Notes: a model not told the origin generated them from the sequence alone. A stretch of DNA of 64,000 nucleotides from Flavobacterium acetivorans (GCF_020911885.1 NZ_CP087132.1:2232001-2296000), one strand, 5' to 3'. Positions 55,340 to 64,000 are shown, numbered from the stretch's first letter. Translations and numbers: made by a program.

Positions 55340-56260
55340 TTAAGCAAGAATATAGGTTTAATATCATTTAATACAGGAGAATTATTTGGAGAGTATGGTA
55401 AATTCCGTTTTGGTTTCAAAGGAGTTTCATTTGTGACAGGATTAATGGATGGTACAAAAAATGGTTATGTAGTAGCTGATATACTATTAGGTCATCCAAT
55501 TTATGAGAATGATGTTCGTTTTTTTATAGATAAATTAAATACTATAAAACAATTTGAAAAATCATCGAGGTTAATTCCTTTTCTAATTGTTGATGATGTT
55601 GATGGCGAAGCATTAGCTTTATTAAAGAAAAACGGTATTGTCGTTGGTTTTATAAAAGAACTATTTGGAGAAAAATATGCTGAAACTTTAAAAGAATTAG
55701 TTAGTATTTTAAATAATGCAGGTGCAAGTTTAAAACAAACTCCAGAAAAATATTTAGATTTAATTAAACAGCTTAAGAAATTTAATGAAGGTCTTGCTAA
55801 TAATATTAAAGGAACATTATTCGAATTTGTTATAGGACACATTCATTCAACTACATGTCAGTCATTAGATTTAGGTAGAGAAATAGTTGACGAAACGGGT
55901 AAACATGAACTTGATGTTATAAGTGTTTATACTGATAAAATTGTAATATCAGAATGCAAAGCAACAAATTCCAAAATAGATTTAAAAGCAATTGAAAAAT
56001 GGGATGGCAAAAAACTACCTGCTTTTTTCAAATGGATAAAAAGTATAGAAGTTTATAAAGAAAAAGATATTGTATTTGAATATTGGTCAACAAATGGTTT
56101 TACCGAAGATGCTTTAATAAGATTGAAACACCTATCTGAAACTTCAAAGCGTTTTAAAGTCTTTTATTATGATGGCGATGATTTAAAAGTAAAAGCAAAA
56201 CAAATGAAGAATAAAAAACTAAAAGAAGCCGTTGATAATTTTTTCCTTAAAACAATTTAA
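55340..56260 (+). pseudogene. 5'-truncated PD-(D/E)XK nuclease-like gene
   Basis: A frame of about 306 codons runs out of the IS21 right end without a proper start; an upstream in-frame ATG at 55178 lies inside IS21, and the first in-gene ATG is 55445. The C-terminal half has GTLFEFVIGHIHS, then HELDVISVYTDKIVISECKA, a good PD-(D/E)XK core (E...D...ExK), as in restriction-endonuclease-like proteins. The original N terminus is lost, so what else the protein contained is unknown. The TAA touches the next ATG, so the two genes form an operon. Confidence 0.65.
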
Positions 56261-56944
56261 ATGTCTGAAGAATCCATTATATCAATCATCAATATATTAA
56301 ATAGAAATCCCAATTATAAAAACTGTATCAAACATTTAATAAGTAAAAATGTTGATTTTGCTCATATTTGGATTGAAAACTCAAGACTCAAGCATAGTCC
56401 CAAGCCATTTTTTTTAATCAAAAAAGATACTAAGTATGTTGGTGCTGTTTTGGACATGAAAATAGATTTACATTGGGTTATCTTACCAGAACATCGTAAA
56501 AATGGCTATTTAACAACTGCTTTAAAAGAAGCTATAATACCATATTTATTTAGTGTTGTCGAAAGAGAAGAATTAAAGATATCAATTAATGGATTAGAAA
56601 TAGGTAATGAAAACTATGATAATTCTTTGAGTACAGCTTTGAAAGTTGGCTTTAAAAAAGTAGATGATACAACCTATATTTTAGAAGAAAGAGATTTTGA
56701 TTTTTCAAATGAAGAATTAGATATAAAATATAAGGGTTTAGCAGATGATGAAATAGAAGGTATTTGTAAAGAACTTAATGCAATTGCTAAAAAGGTTAGT
56801 ATTATTAATTCTAAAATAGAATTATCTATGGGGCAATCTCCTTCTACTTATATGAAACCTTCATTAGATGATATGAGTTATAAGCTGAGTTACTTTACAA
56901 CTCTAATTGATGATATAAAACACGATTATATTCAAGATAATTAA
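56261..56944 (+). CDS. GNAT-like acetyltransferase with helical extension
   Basis: A 227-residue protein. Residues 25-145 look like a GNAT domain: LIKKDTKYVGAVLDMK, then HWVILPEHRKNGYLTTALKEA with the acetyl-CoA loop, and STALKVGFKKVDDTTYILEE. A C-terminal helical region (about 150-227) follows. It starts immediately after the nuclease-like gene's stop. Substrate unknown; the pair may be the remains of a defence or nucleic-acid-processing operon. Confidence 0.65.
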   Translation: MSEESIISIINILNRNPNYKNCIKHLISKNVDFAHIWIENSRLKHSPKPFFLIKKDTKYVGAVLDMKIDLHWVILPEHRKNGYLTTALKEAIIPYLFSVVEREELKISINGLEIGNENYDNSLSTALKVGFKKVDDTTYILEERDFDFSNEELDIKYKGLADDEIEGICKELNAIAKKVSIINSKIELSMGQSPSTYMKPSLDDMSYKLSYFTTLIDDIKHDYIQDN

Positions 56945-56997
56945 ACTAACTACACTACTTAGACTTAAATAGATATGTTAAATTATAATACTAATGT

Positions 56998-57028
56998 ATT
57001 GTTATTGTATTACATTTATATACTTTTG
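56998..57028 (+). promoter_or_regulatory. Promoter of the GNAT toxin-antitoxin-like pair
   Basis: TTG at 56999-57001, 19 bases, TACTTTTG at 57021-57028: an exact Bacteroidota -33/-7 promoter, 21 bases before the antitoxin ATG. Confidence 0.65.
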
Positions 57029-57048
57029 TAGTACTAAAAAAAACAATT

Positions 57049-57207
57049 ATGGCTAAACCAATTAAAGAGACTCCTTTTCTTTATGGTAAAGATGCTACTA
57101 CTTTCGTTCAAGATAACAAAGAAGTAAAGAAAGCAACTGAAAAAGAAAAAGAGGAAATAAAAGAAGACTACGAAACTTTAATGAGTATCGCAGAATTTGA
57201 GTACTAG
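57049..57207 (+). CDS. Small putative antitoxin (52 residues)
   Basis: An ORF with ATG 57049 and TAG 57205-57207. The product MAKPIKETPFLYGKDATTFV and onward ends with a charged coiled helix (Lys/Glu-rich) and MSIAEFEY. It does not show the ribbon-helix-helix of DUF1778 antitoxins. It precedes and overlaps by 11 bases a compact GNAT gene with a non-ATG start, the arrangement of GNAT toxin-antitoxin pairs. Assignment rests on architecture, not on homology I can verify. Confidence 0.65.
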   Translation: MAKPIKETPFLYGKDATTFVQDNKEVKKATEKEKEEIKEDYETLMSIAEFEY

Positions 57208-57739
57208 TAAAGTAAAATTAATCAGGTTACAACCTGATACTGTAATATTGCCGTTTGACTGTGGAGACACAGATTTGAACGGCTTTCTTTTTGATGATGC
57301 TAAAAACTATTCGAAAGATTTAATAGCTGTTACTTACATCATACAAAACGAAGAGAAAACACTTGCCTATTTCAATTACCTTAATGATAAAATTTCTCAT
57401 ACTGATTTAGATGGAAATCTTGCAAAGTTTATAGAAAGAATAGGTGTAATGTTACCTAAAGAAAAAGGAGAGCATAAAAGTTATCCAGCAGTAAAGATTG
57501 GTAGATTGGCTGTTGATTTAGAGTATCAAAAAGGTGGCGGCTATGGTAAAATGATAATAAATTACACTAAAGGAAATTTTACCAAAAATAATAAAACGGG
57601 ATGTAAATTTATTACGGTCGATGCTTATAGAAAATCACTTCAGTTTTATGAAAAAATGGGTTTTAAATATCTTTCTGGTAAAGATAAAAAGTCGGATACA
57701 AGACTAATGTATTATAATCTAGAAGCGATTACGGATTAA
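57197..57739 (+). CDS. GNAT acetyltransferase, probable TacT-like toxin
   Basis: A 180-residue GNAT protein starting at TTG 57197, inside the antitoxin frame; there is no ATG before residue 85, so the TTG is the only sensible start. The core includes LNGFLFDDAKNY, GRLAVDLEYQKGGGYGK (acetyl-CoA loop at 111-118) and LQFYEKMGFKYL near the end, with C-terminal tyrosines 172/173 as in TacT/AtaT toxins, which acetylate aminoacyl-tRNA. The weak start and overlap would keep the toxin below the antitoxin. Confidence 0.75.
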   Translation: MSTSKVKLIRLQPDTVILPFDCGDTDLNGFLFDDAKNYSKDLIAVTYIIQNEEKTLAYFNYLNDKISHTDLDGNLAKFIERIGVMLPKEKGEHKSYPAVKIGRLAVDLEYQKGGGYGKMIINYTKGNFTKNNKTGCKFITVDAYRKSLQFYEKMGFKYLSGKDKKSDTRLMYYNLEAITD

Positions 57740-58640
57740 ATCACGAGCAATCAAGCGGTCTCTCTACGGTCGTTCCCTTTGTTCCGTTCGGCTGTTCCAG
57801 TCGGTCAACCATATATTTCCATAAGAACAATTTCGGTAAATAGGCAATTTATTATTTCAATTCAATATTTAGGTTTCCCTCCGTTCCACAGACACTTTAC
57901 AGCACAAAAAAATACAGCAGCTTGAAAATAAGCAGCTATATTTTTTGCGCTGTTTCGTTCCTCATCTTCACACGGTCTCTTCCTGCGTTCGGTCGGGCTT
58001 ATGCATCCACAATACCGCTTCATTTCGTTACACTCCGCAGGCTACGTTTCACTACATTCCAGCCGTATTATGTCTGCCGCCCTATATTTTTTCAGCGGTT
58101 GCTCCTTCGCACAGCCATCGGGGTTGGCTCCGTTATCACTTTGCCCTAAATCAAGGATAGCCAAAGGCAGTCTTTTATTGTTTCCCCGCCGTTACACGCT
58201 CATAGCTGCTACGTTTCGCTTCGTACCTTCGCTCAACTCTCGCATCTATGGTGGCTGTTCGATTGCCGCAACCCCGCCACTGCGCTCCTCATACATTCCG
58301 CTATAATTTCGCTATCGCTACATTTTAGCTCCATTCCTTGCGGTGCTTGGGGGTGTTTGATTGCCGATTTCCATAAGAATAATACCATTCACCTAATAAC
58401 GACCCTGCAATAAAAATAAATAAATAAAAAGAAAGTAAAGGTCTGCTACGGTTTCAAATAGTAAAGTTCAAGCCCTACGGGTTTTTGAAAAAATCTCCAC
58501 CCTTATATTTCCAATTCATATTCCGACTTAATATTCACTTTTTAATATGCAAGAACAGTTGGGTAGTATTTTTTCAAAAAAACTTGACTTCATTTGAAAC
58601 CTTCGCCGATAGGACGACTTTCTTTTTTTTCTTTTTTTCT
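57740..58640. other. Gene-poor stretch of unusual composition
   Basis: About 0.9 kb that is richer in GC and C/T than the rest of the window and has no believable gene. Open frames of 70-100 codons exist (57922-58306) but have Cys/His/Arg-rich, low-quality products and overlap in three frames. ATTTCCATAAGAACAAT (57815-57831) recurs as ATTTCCATAAGAATAAT (58367-58383), flanking most of it. I infer foreign or decayed DNA of a mobile element. Confidence 0.45.
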
Positions 58641-58676
58641 TTTGAAAATAATAAGAAGGTAGGAGTGGATTGAAAA

Positions 58677-58707
58677 TAAAAAAAGCCTAATCTTTCGAAA
58701 AGGCTTT
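58677..58707 (-). terminator. Terminator of the 58736 gene
   Basis: AAAGCCT at 58682-58688 and AGGCTTT at 58701-58707 form a hairpin. On the minus strand it is followed by a T-run, placing it 30 bases after the stop of the leftward gene. Confidence 0.75.
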
Positions 58708-58735
58708 GCTTAGCTAAAATAATAAATGAAGTGTG

Positions 58736-59491
58736 TTAAAGCCCGCTCACTTGAACTAAAGCCAACGGATTATAGGCGCCGTTTTTCAACGGATACATTT
58801 GTCCATTCACCTCTTGAAAATACTCAACCCCAACTGCCAAAAACAGCGGACTTACACTGTTTGGAGTAACCAAATTAGAGTGGTTAATAGCCGCTGTTGG
58901 AGTCATGTCCCAAGGTAAAATTGCAGTTTCCGAACTCCCAACAACAAAAGTATCTGCTTCAAAATTGATTTCAGCTCCCGCCGATATTATTTTAAAATGA
59001 GTGGTTCCACCCGGAGCCGCAATCATATTCGCAGGAAGGAATGAATCCAGATCAACTGCAATTGTTCCAGTCGCCCTGTCAATCGTTCTCTCAAAAGGAG
59101 CAAATAAACTGGTTCCTAATTTGCCTCTGATGTTAAAATCAAACCCAGTCAACAATTCAGCTTCCCCGTCGATAACGTTTCTTAGACCTCTTTCATTAGT
59201 TTGGTCAGCTTGTATCACCTTAACCATTGATTGAGTTAATCTGCTTACCATTCTGCTATCAGATGAATTCATCAATAAAGTTCGTAAAGCTATCCTTAAA
59301 GTTTTACCTGCTGTACCAGCTCTTCCAAATTCTGCTCCATTTTCACGAGTTCTTTGAAATGCAGGATCATTTTTAATTCTGTTTGCATCTAGACTGCCTT
59401 TTTCACGTGCTAAATGTCCATCTTTTGTTTTGTAAAAAGTAATATCCCCGATAGTACCTTTCAGTTTAATAATACCATTCTGTCTGGCCAT
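58736..59491 (-). CDS. Hypothetical protein of a flavobacterial family
   Basis: A 251-residue protein of unknown function. The N terminus (GIIKLKGTIGDITFYKTKDG, then REKGSLDANRIKNDPAFQRTRENG) resembles the start of DUF6266-type Bacteroidota proteins. The rest is predicted beta-rich with no signal peptide, membrane span or catalytic motif. It is flanked by its own terminator and by 298 bases of AT-rich upstream DNA with no gene I can support. Such proteins are common as isolated genes in flavobacteria. Confidence 0.7.
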   Translation of the reverse strand: MARQNGIIKLKGTIGDITFYKTKDGHLAREKGSLDANRIKNDPAFQRTRENGAEFGRAGTAGKTLRIALRTLLMNSSDSRMVSRLTQSMVKVIQADQTNERGLRNVIDGEAELLTGFDFNIRGKLGTSLFAPFERTIDRATGTIAVDLDSFLPANMIAAPGGTTHFKIISAGAEINFEADTFVVGSSETAILPWDMTPTAAINHSNLVTPNSVSPLFLAVGVEYFQEVNGQMYPLKNGAYNPLALVQVSGL

Positions 59492-59789
59492 GATTTCTAA
59501 AATTTAGATTGTTAATTAGTTTTAATTTTTAATCAATGACCCTATGTTTTATAAGTGTATCGCATTGATTTTAAATCAAATTTTATAAATTAAAATAGTA
59601 TAACAATACAAAGTGTCACAATTAGACACATTAGGCAATAAAGGAACATTTAGCCTCTTAAAATCGATTATAGTATTGTAAATTGGTTAATGTAATAGAA
59701 AAAAAATTTTCTATTGAAGATATGAAGTAAAGAATGTTTTTAAGTGTGTTTAAAGTATAACAAAGCCAAGGCAAAGGCATAGATAAAGT

Positions 59790-59993
59790 ATGAAAACCCA
59801 AAATAAAAGATTGTGCATTTACCCGAAGGATATAACGCTCATTACAGGCAAGAGTTATAGATATAGCGCTAGATTGTTGCAAAAAATAAGAACTGAGCTA
59901 AAAAAGGATAAAAATGAGTTTATAACAGTAGAGGAGTTCTGTCAATATACTAGTTTGAAATTGGAACAAGTAGAACGCTTCATAATTGGATGA
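59790..59993 (+). CDS. Small putative helix-turn-helix protein (67 residues)
   Basis: A basic 67-residue protein: KTQNKRLCIYPKDITLITGK, SYRYSARLLQKIRTELKKDK, then FITVEEFCQYTSLKLEQVER. The tail is like the excisionase/MerR-type or plasmid-type small HTH proteins, in which a helix pair reads DNA. It is followed by a strong terminator, supporting expression. No integrase is adjacent. Confidence 0.6.
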   Translation: MKTQNKRLCIYPKDITLITGKSYRYSARLLQKIRTELKKDKNEFITVEEFCQYTSLKLEQVERFIIG

Positions 59994-60044
59994 ATAATAA
60001 AAGTATCTGGAATAAGCTTTGGTACGGCAATAGATACTTTTATG

Positions 60045-60071
60045 AACCGCTTAGAAATAGGCGGTTTTTTT
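60045..60071 (+). terminator. Terminator after the small HTH gene
   Basis: AACCGC at 60045-60050 and GCGGTT at 60061-60066 with a T-run to 60071, about 50 bases after the stop of the 67-residue gene. Confidence 0.75.
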
Positions 60072-60121
60072 ATGTTTAAAACTACTGAATTGTGGGGATA
60101 ATGTGGGGATATAGTGTAAAT

Positions 60122-60158
60122 AAAAAACCCTAACACCTTTGTTTATAAGGGTTAGGGT
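60122..60158 (-). terminator. Terminator of tRNA-Ser(TGA)
   Basis: ACCCTAAC at 60127-60134 pairs with GTTAGGGT at 60151-60158, extended by CCTT/AAGG. On the minus strand the stem is followed by a run of T, directly downstream of the tRNA. Confidence 0.8.
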
Positions 60159-60168
60159 GATTTTCCTG

Positions 60169-60253
60169 CGGAGAAAGAGGGATTCGAACCCCCGGACCTG
60201 TTACAGTCAACAGTTTTCAAGACTGCCGCATTCGACCGCTCTGCCATTTCTCC
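60169..60253 (-). tRNA. tRNA-Ser (anticodon TGA)
   Basis: An 85-base class II tRNA on the minus strand. The acceptor stem is GGAGAAA/TTTCTCC with discriminator G, the anticodon loop CTTGAAA gives TGA, there is a long variable arm, and the T-loop is TTCGAAT. CCA is not encoded. Confidence 0.95.
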
Positions 60254-60420
60254 AATATCTCGCTTTCATTAGCTGATTTCGAGTGCAAATATAAGGACCT
60301 TTTTCGGTTTACAAAAACAATTTTGATAAAAATTTCAACTGTTTTTTAAACTATTTTTTAATTGTTTCATTTTCTTTGTTTTAGCTGTAAAATATTTTTG
60401 AAAAATAAAACCAAATAACT

Positions 60421-61554
60421 TTAATAGCTTACGTATTCTGTGATTTCAAGGCCATAACCAATCATTCCAACACGCTTTCCTTGTTCCGTATTAGATACTA
60501 ATCGGATTTTTGAAATATCAATATCATGTAAAATTTGAGCTCCAATTCCAAAATCTTTTTTATCAATCTTGATTTTTGGTGCTTTCATTTCACCGCTAGC
60601 TTGTAATTCTTTCAACTCAGAGATACGATTCAATAAATTGACTGACTGCATGTCTTGATTGATGAATATAACAGCTCCTTTTCCTTCTTCGTTAATTTTT
60701 TTAAACATATCGTCCAATTGCTGATCGGCATTGTTAGTCAAGGTTCCTAATAAATCGTTATTCACCTGAGAAGAGTTAATTCTTGTCAGGATTGCTTCTC
60801 CTAGGTTCCAAGTTCCTTTAGTCAAAGCAATATGGATTTGTTTGTTGGTTGTTTGCTGATAAGCTCGTAAACGAAAAGTACCAAAACGGGTATTGATATC
60901 AAAATCTTCTTTCTTTATAATCAGACTATCGTGTTGCATGCGGTAAGCCACAAGAGCTTCGATAGAAACCAATTTTAAATCAAATTTTTTAGCTACTTCG
61001 ACTAATTGTGGTAAGCGAGCCATAGTTCCATCCTCATTCATGATTTCAACAATCACACCTGCCGATTTAAAACCTGCCAAACGGGCAAAGTCAATTGCAG
61101 CCTCCGTATGTCCTGTTCTTCTTAAAACACCACCTTGCTTTGCAATTAAAGGGAAAATATGTCCAGGACGTGCTAAATCGTGGGGTTTAGTATCAGTGTC
61201 TACTAATGATAAAATAGTTTTAGCTCTATCAGCGGCAGAGATTCCGGTTGTTACTCCGTTCCCTCTTAAATCTACCGACACAGTGAAGGCAGTTTCCATA
61301 GGATCGGTATTGTTACTGACCATGACGTGTAGCCCTAGTTCTTTACAACGGCTTTCGGTCAATGGGGCACAAATTAATCCACGTCCATGAGTGGCCATGA
61401 AATTGATCATTTCGGGTGTGACTTTTTCGGCGGCAGCCAAGAAATCACCTTCGTTTTCGCGATCTTCATCATCTACAACAATGATTACTTTTCCTTGACG
61501 GATATCTTCGATTGCCTCTTCTATTGTATTGAGTTGTATTGTATTCTGAACCAT
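60421..61554 (-). CDS. ribBA: RibBA-type protein: active DHBP synthase domain, degenerate GTP cyclohydrolase II domain
   Basis: A 377-residue two-domain riboflavin protein. The N-terminal 3,4-dihydroxy-2-butanone-4-phosphate synthase domain (1-205) is intact: [10 protein letters not shown] at 28-37, [20 protein letters not shown] and [17 protein letters not shown]. The C-terminal GCH II-like domain (215-377) keeps the fold ([21 protein letters not shown]) but the zinc site, normally CxxGDxFGSxxCxC, here reads [20 protein letters not shown] (261-280) without cysteines. It is therefore probably only a RibB enzyme, with GTP cyclohydrolase II supplied elsewhere. It lies nine bases after the LptF/G gene. 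Confidence 0.92.
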   Translation of the reverse strand: MVQNTIQLNTIEEAIEDIRQGKVIIVVDDEDRENEGDFLAAAEKVTPEMINFMATHGRGLICAPLTESRCKELGLHVMVSNNTDPMETAFTVSVDLRGNGVTTGISAADRAKTILSLVDTDTKPHDLARPGHIFPLIAKQGGVLRRTGHTEAAIDFARLAGFKSAGVIVEIMNEDGTMARLPQLVEVAKKFDLKLVSIEALVAYRMQHDSLIIKKEDFDINTRFGTFRLRAYQQTTNKQIHIALTKGTWNLGEAILTRINSSQVNNDLLGTLTNNADQQLDDMFKKINEEGKGAVIFINQDMQSVNLLNRISELKELQASGEMKAPKIKIDKKDFGIGAQILHDIDISKIRLVSNTEQGKRVGMIGYGLEITEYVSY

Positions 61555-61563
61555 GATTGGTGT

Positions 61564-63003
61564 TTATTTTTGAGATGGAAATAGTTTTTGAAATAATTTT
61601 TGGAAAGGAGCCAAAATGACATCCATATTGATAAGTCCGATATCGTTAGTTGCTCTATAAGTCAATAATATCGCCAGTGGACTAAGAATAAAGGAAGACA
61701 TCCAAGCGCCCATAAAAGGAGATAATCCGTTTTCTTGGGCAATTCTTTTTCCAAAAGTATTGATGAAATGAAAAGCAATAAAAATAAGTACGGCAAAAAC
61801 AATCGGAAGTCCAAGACCGCCTTTTCTAATGATTGCACCAAGAGGCGCTCCAATGAAGAACATTAAAAAACAAGCAAAGGCAATTACAAATTTATCATAA
61901 AAAGCCAATAAGTGATTGTTGATGTTTTTCTGCTTGTTCAATAAATTGACCTTAGTACTTTCGATGGAATAACCGGTACTGACCACATTACTGTTGGCCA
62001 TTTTTAGGATTTCAGACTTCTGTTCATTGGAGTACAAGGACAAAAGATTATTAGGAAGCGTTTTCTTCTTTTGTTTTTCTTCTTGTACACGAGCAACTGT
62101 ATTGGTTATCCCTGTTCTTAGATTGATATTTTCCGAATAGGAGATGATCTCTGTTTTTAAATTTTTGCTTAATGAATCTAAGGTGTAGTTTAGTTCATTG
62201 GCAGTAAGCATAGTATTGGTGTTGCTAATGTCAGTATCATCAACCGTACTTGCATTTAATTGCGACAAGTCAATATTGATGGTGTATTTTTTGAAAGAGC
62301 TCTTGGCAAAAGGTAATTTGGCTCTGTCAGTATATTTCTTTGGAACAATATCCTCATAGTAATTACCGTCATTAAGGACTAATTGCAGGATACTTGATTT
62401 TTCGCTACTGATTAATTCGCCATCTTTGGCTTTAATGACTGTTTTACTGCCATCACCTATATTGGATTTTTTATGAATGGTTATGCCTGTAAGGATGTTT
62501 CCATTGTCTCCTGATTTTTTATTGACTTTGATATTATAAGCGCCTACATCACTAAATTGTCCTTCGGCTATGGCCAATGCTGGTTTTACTTGTGCAATAT
62601 TTTTTCTAAAGTTGATGAACTTATATTCAGCATAAGGAATCACATTATTGGCAAATAAAAAGGCAACAAAACTTAACAAGAAGATGAATATCGTAAGACT
62701 TCTCATTGATCTTTGCAATGATATTCCAGAAGATTTCATTGCAGCAAACTCGTAGTTTTCGGCCAGATTGCCAAAAGTCATAATGGAAGCCAGTAATATC
62801 GATAAGGGCAGTACTAAGGGTATAATTCGAGGCATCGAAAACAGCAGGAACTTAATAATCATGAAGATATCCAGATCCTTGCCTGCCAGTTCTGCAATGA
62901 ACAACCAAATGGTTTGAAGTATGAATATAAAAAACAAGATTACAAATACCGTAGTAAATGTAATCAGGAATGTTTTTAATAAGTATTTGTCAAGAATTTT
63001 CAC
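61564..63003 (-). CDS. LptF/LptG-family permease
   Basis: A 479-residue YjgP/YjgQ family inner-membrane protein. It has three N-terminal helices (to about 115), a periplasmic beta-jellyroll domain (about 130-370) and three C-terminal helices. MKSSGISLQRSMRS is the conserved coupling-helix region. LptF/G extract lipopolysaccharide from the inner membrane for the Lpt bridge. The single chain cannot be assigned to F or G. The operon order ftsK-lolA-lptF/G-ribBA is typical of flavobacteria. Confidence 0.88.
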   Translation of the reverse strand: MKILDKYLLKTFLITFTTVFVILFFIFILQTIWLFIAELAGKDLDIFMIIKFLLFSMPRIIPLVLPLSILLASIMTFGNLAENYEFAAMKSSGISLQRSMRSLTIFIFLLSFVAFLFANNVIPYAEYKFINFRKNIAQVKPALAIAEGQFSDVGAYNIKVNKKSGDNGNILTGITIHKKSNIGDGSKTVIKAKDGELISSEKSSILQLVLNDGNYYEDIVPKKYTDRAKLPFAKSSFKKYTINIDLSQLNASTVDDTDISNTNTMLTANELNYTLDSLSKNLKTEIISYSENINLRTGITNTVARVQEEKQKKKTLPNNLLSLYSNEQKSEILKMANSNVVSTGYSIESTKVNLLNKQKNINNHLLAFYDKFVIAFACFLMFFIGAPLGAIIRKGGLGLPIVFAVLIFIAFHFINTFGKRIAQENGLSPFMGAWMSSFILSPLAILLTYRATNDIGLINMDVILAPFQKLFQKLFPSQK

Positions 63004-63010
63004 CTAGGGA

Positions 63011-63652
63011 TTAATCTAATTTATTGATGTAATAATTTGGATATTTACTTTCGGCAAAGGTAAATTGATTTTTTGATAAAGGTTGGTTGGTTTTAAAAGA
63101 ATTAACGGTTAAAGTTGTTTTTGTTCCTTTTTTACCTACTTCAATCAAATTGTAGATGTGTTTGGTTTGTATATCGATTCCCAATTGGATCTCTTTTCTT
63201 TGATCCCTATTGTTTGTTGGGATCAGTTTTATATATTGAATTTTTCTTCCTTTGATATTTTGTAAATCAGCCATAGTATAACGGTATCCACTATTAAAAA
63301 AAGTCAACATCTTTGATGGCGTAATGGCATTGTCGTCTTTTTCGTTAAAACTAGAGATGGTGATTTCTTCATCTTCAGGGACAATAGTATAGGTTTTCTT
63401 TCCGTCAAAAATTTTAGTAATTCCCATGAAATTCAAAACATATTGATTGTTTTTCATCGTTACATTTCCTTTACTGTCCTGATTAATGTTTTCTTTGGAA
63501 TTATTCAAGGAATATTTGAAATCGATTACAATATTGTCATAGCTTTTTACTTTTGAAGTTACCTGATCTAAAAGCTCTTTTGCTTTTTTGTCTTGGGCTT
63601 GTATCGAAAAGCTAAAAAGTAAAATAAATGCAATCTGAATAATTTTGTTCAT
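63011..63652 (-). CDS. lolA: LolA-like outer-membrane lipoprotein carrier
   Basis: A 213-residue periplasmic protein. ATG 63652 gives a clean signal peptide (MNKIIQIAFILLFSFSIQAQ); an earlier ATG at 63691 adds 13 residues and overlaps ftsK. The body has the LolA pattern KAKELLDQVTSKVKSYDNIV, IDFKYSL and repeated beta strands ending SKYPNYYINKLD. LolA shuttles lipoproteins through the periplasm. It lies four bases after ftsK. Confidence 0.88.
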   Translation of the reverse strand: MNKIIQIAFILLFSFSIQAQDKKAKELLDQVTSKVKSYDNIVIDFKYSLNNSKENINQDSKGNVTMKNNQYVLNFMGITKIFDGKKTYTIVPEDEEITISSFNEKDDNAITPSKMLTFFNSGYRYTMADLQNIKGRKIQYIKLIPTNNRDQRKEIQLGIDIQTKHIYNLIEVGKKGTKTTLTVNSFKTNQPLSKNQFTFAESKYPNYYINKLD

Positions 63653-63656
63653 GGTA

Positions 63657-64000
63657 TTAATTATTTTGTTCGTTGTTGAAAAATTGATCAAGAGAGCTCA
63701 TGTCTAGGATGTTTACGCTTCTTGCCTTGCTTCCTTCAAAGGGTCCTACAATTCCGGCTGCTTCAAGTTGGTCAATCAATCGACCGGCTCTGTTGTAGCC
63801 TAACTTCAGTTTTCTTTGCAACAATGATGCCGAACCTTGCTGGGCATTGACAATAATTTCTGCAGCTTCTCTAAACAGGGTATCTCTTTCGGAAATATCC
63901 ATATCAAGATTGATGCCACTATCTTCTCCTACAAATTCTGGAAGCAGGTAAGCTGTTGCGTATGCTTTTTGGGAACCAATAAAATCAGTGATTTTCTCCA
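63657..64000 (-). CDS. ftsK: DNA translocase FtsK, C-terminal part
   Basis: The frame is open to the window edge; only about 113 C-terminal residues are present. They form the FtsK gamma winged helix: TLFREAAEIIVNAQQGSASL, LQRKLKLGYNRAGRLIDQLE and AAGIVGPFEGSKARSVNI, which reads KOPS sites. FtsK pumps chromosomal DNA to the dif site during division. Confidence 0.93.
   Translation of the reverse strand, partial: EKITDFIGSQKAYATAYLLPEFVGEDSGINLDMDISERDTLFREAAEIIVNAQQGSASLLQRKLKLGYNRAGRLIDQLEAAGIVGPFEGSKARSVNILDMSSLDQFFNNEQNN

Noticed and set aside
57922..58306. Three overlapping ORFs of 71-101 codons
   Set aside because: They overlap in all three frames, have odd Cys/His/Arg-rich composition and no recognisable domain; treated as a non-coding block.
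59790..60253. tRNA-Ser(TGA) as an integration site with the small HTH gene as excisionase
   Set aside because: No integrase and no duplicated tRNA end could be seen nearby.
61555..61563. FMN riboswitch before ribBA
   Set aside because: Only nine bases separate ribBA from the upstream gene, so there is no room for one.

Overview
The window looks like a chromosomal segment of a Flavobacterium-type member of the Bacteroidota. The DNA is AT-rich. Promoters fit the Bacteroidota TTG-N19/20-TAnnTTTG form. There is a type IX secretion sorting domain, SprB and MBG adhesin repeats, and the ftsK-lolA-lptF/G-ribBA gene order familiar from flavobacteria. GyrA carries Thr82, the residue I recall as wild type in Flavobacterium psychrophilum.

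Region by region: 1-14215 is mostly housekeeping (phosphate transport, OsmC/pirin, DUF421, a RimB-RimK fusion, clpC, gyrA, a TPR protein, NlpC/P60, thiolase), followed by a Ser-Pro-Arg tRNA operon (14457-14742). 15117-25885 is an accessory block: APS kinase, Asp/Asn beta-hydroxylase-like protein, sulfotransferase, a Tat-type exported protein, a tail-collar protein, a 1688-residue T9SS adhesin, an outer-membrane barrel and a PhyH-type dioxygenase. 25960-29860 is an insertion-sequence nest: an IS3-family element interrupted by a second, different IS3-family element, next to an inverted and frameshifted copy of the first. nadB-nadA follow.

33011-51700 is a nitric oxide/denitrification island. 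A leftward operon starts with the Fe-S repair protein RIC and runs through class III ribonucleotide reductase (with its glycyl-radical domain on a separate 55-codon ORF), NrdG, a CopD-like protein, hemerythrin, a lipoprotein, a haem-copper-oxidase-like membrane protein and an NsrR-like Rrf2 regulator. Rightward lie norC-norB-norQ-norD, a hemerythrin/PAS protein, norE/norF-like genes, nirK (fused to cytochrome c), a separate cytochrome c, nirV, a SCO protein and a porin. These genes would reduce nitrite to NO and NO to N2O; no nitrate reductase or nosZ is present here. norC and nirK share two upstream palindromes: an FNR-like box and a 26-bp palindrome lying on the probable -7 box.

51716-58735 is a second mobile and eroded region: a truncated IS3 copy, an IS21 element, a 5'-truncated PD-(D/E)XK nuclease-like gene with a GNAT gene, a probable GNAT toxin-antitoxin pair, and about 1 kb of sequence of unusual composition without convincing genes. 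The window ends with a flavobacterial hypothetical protein, tRNA-Ser(TGA), and the ribBA/lptF-G/lolA/ftsK block. The RibBA C-terminal domain has lost its GTP cyclohydrolase II zinc cysteines.
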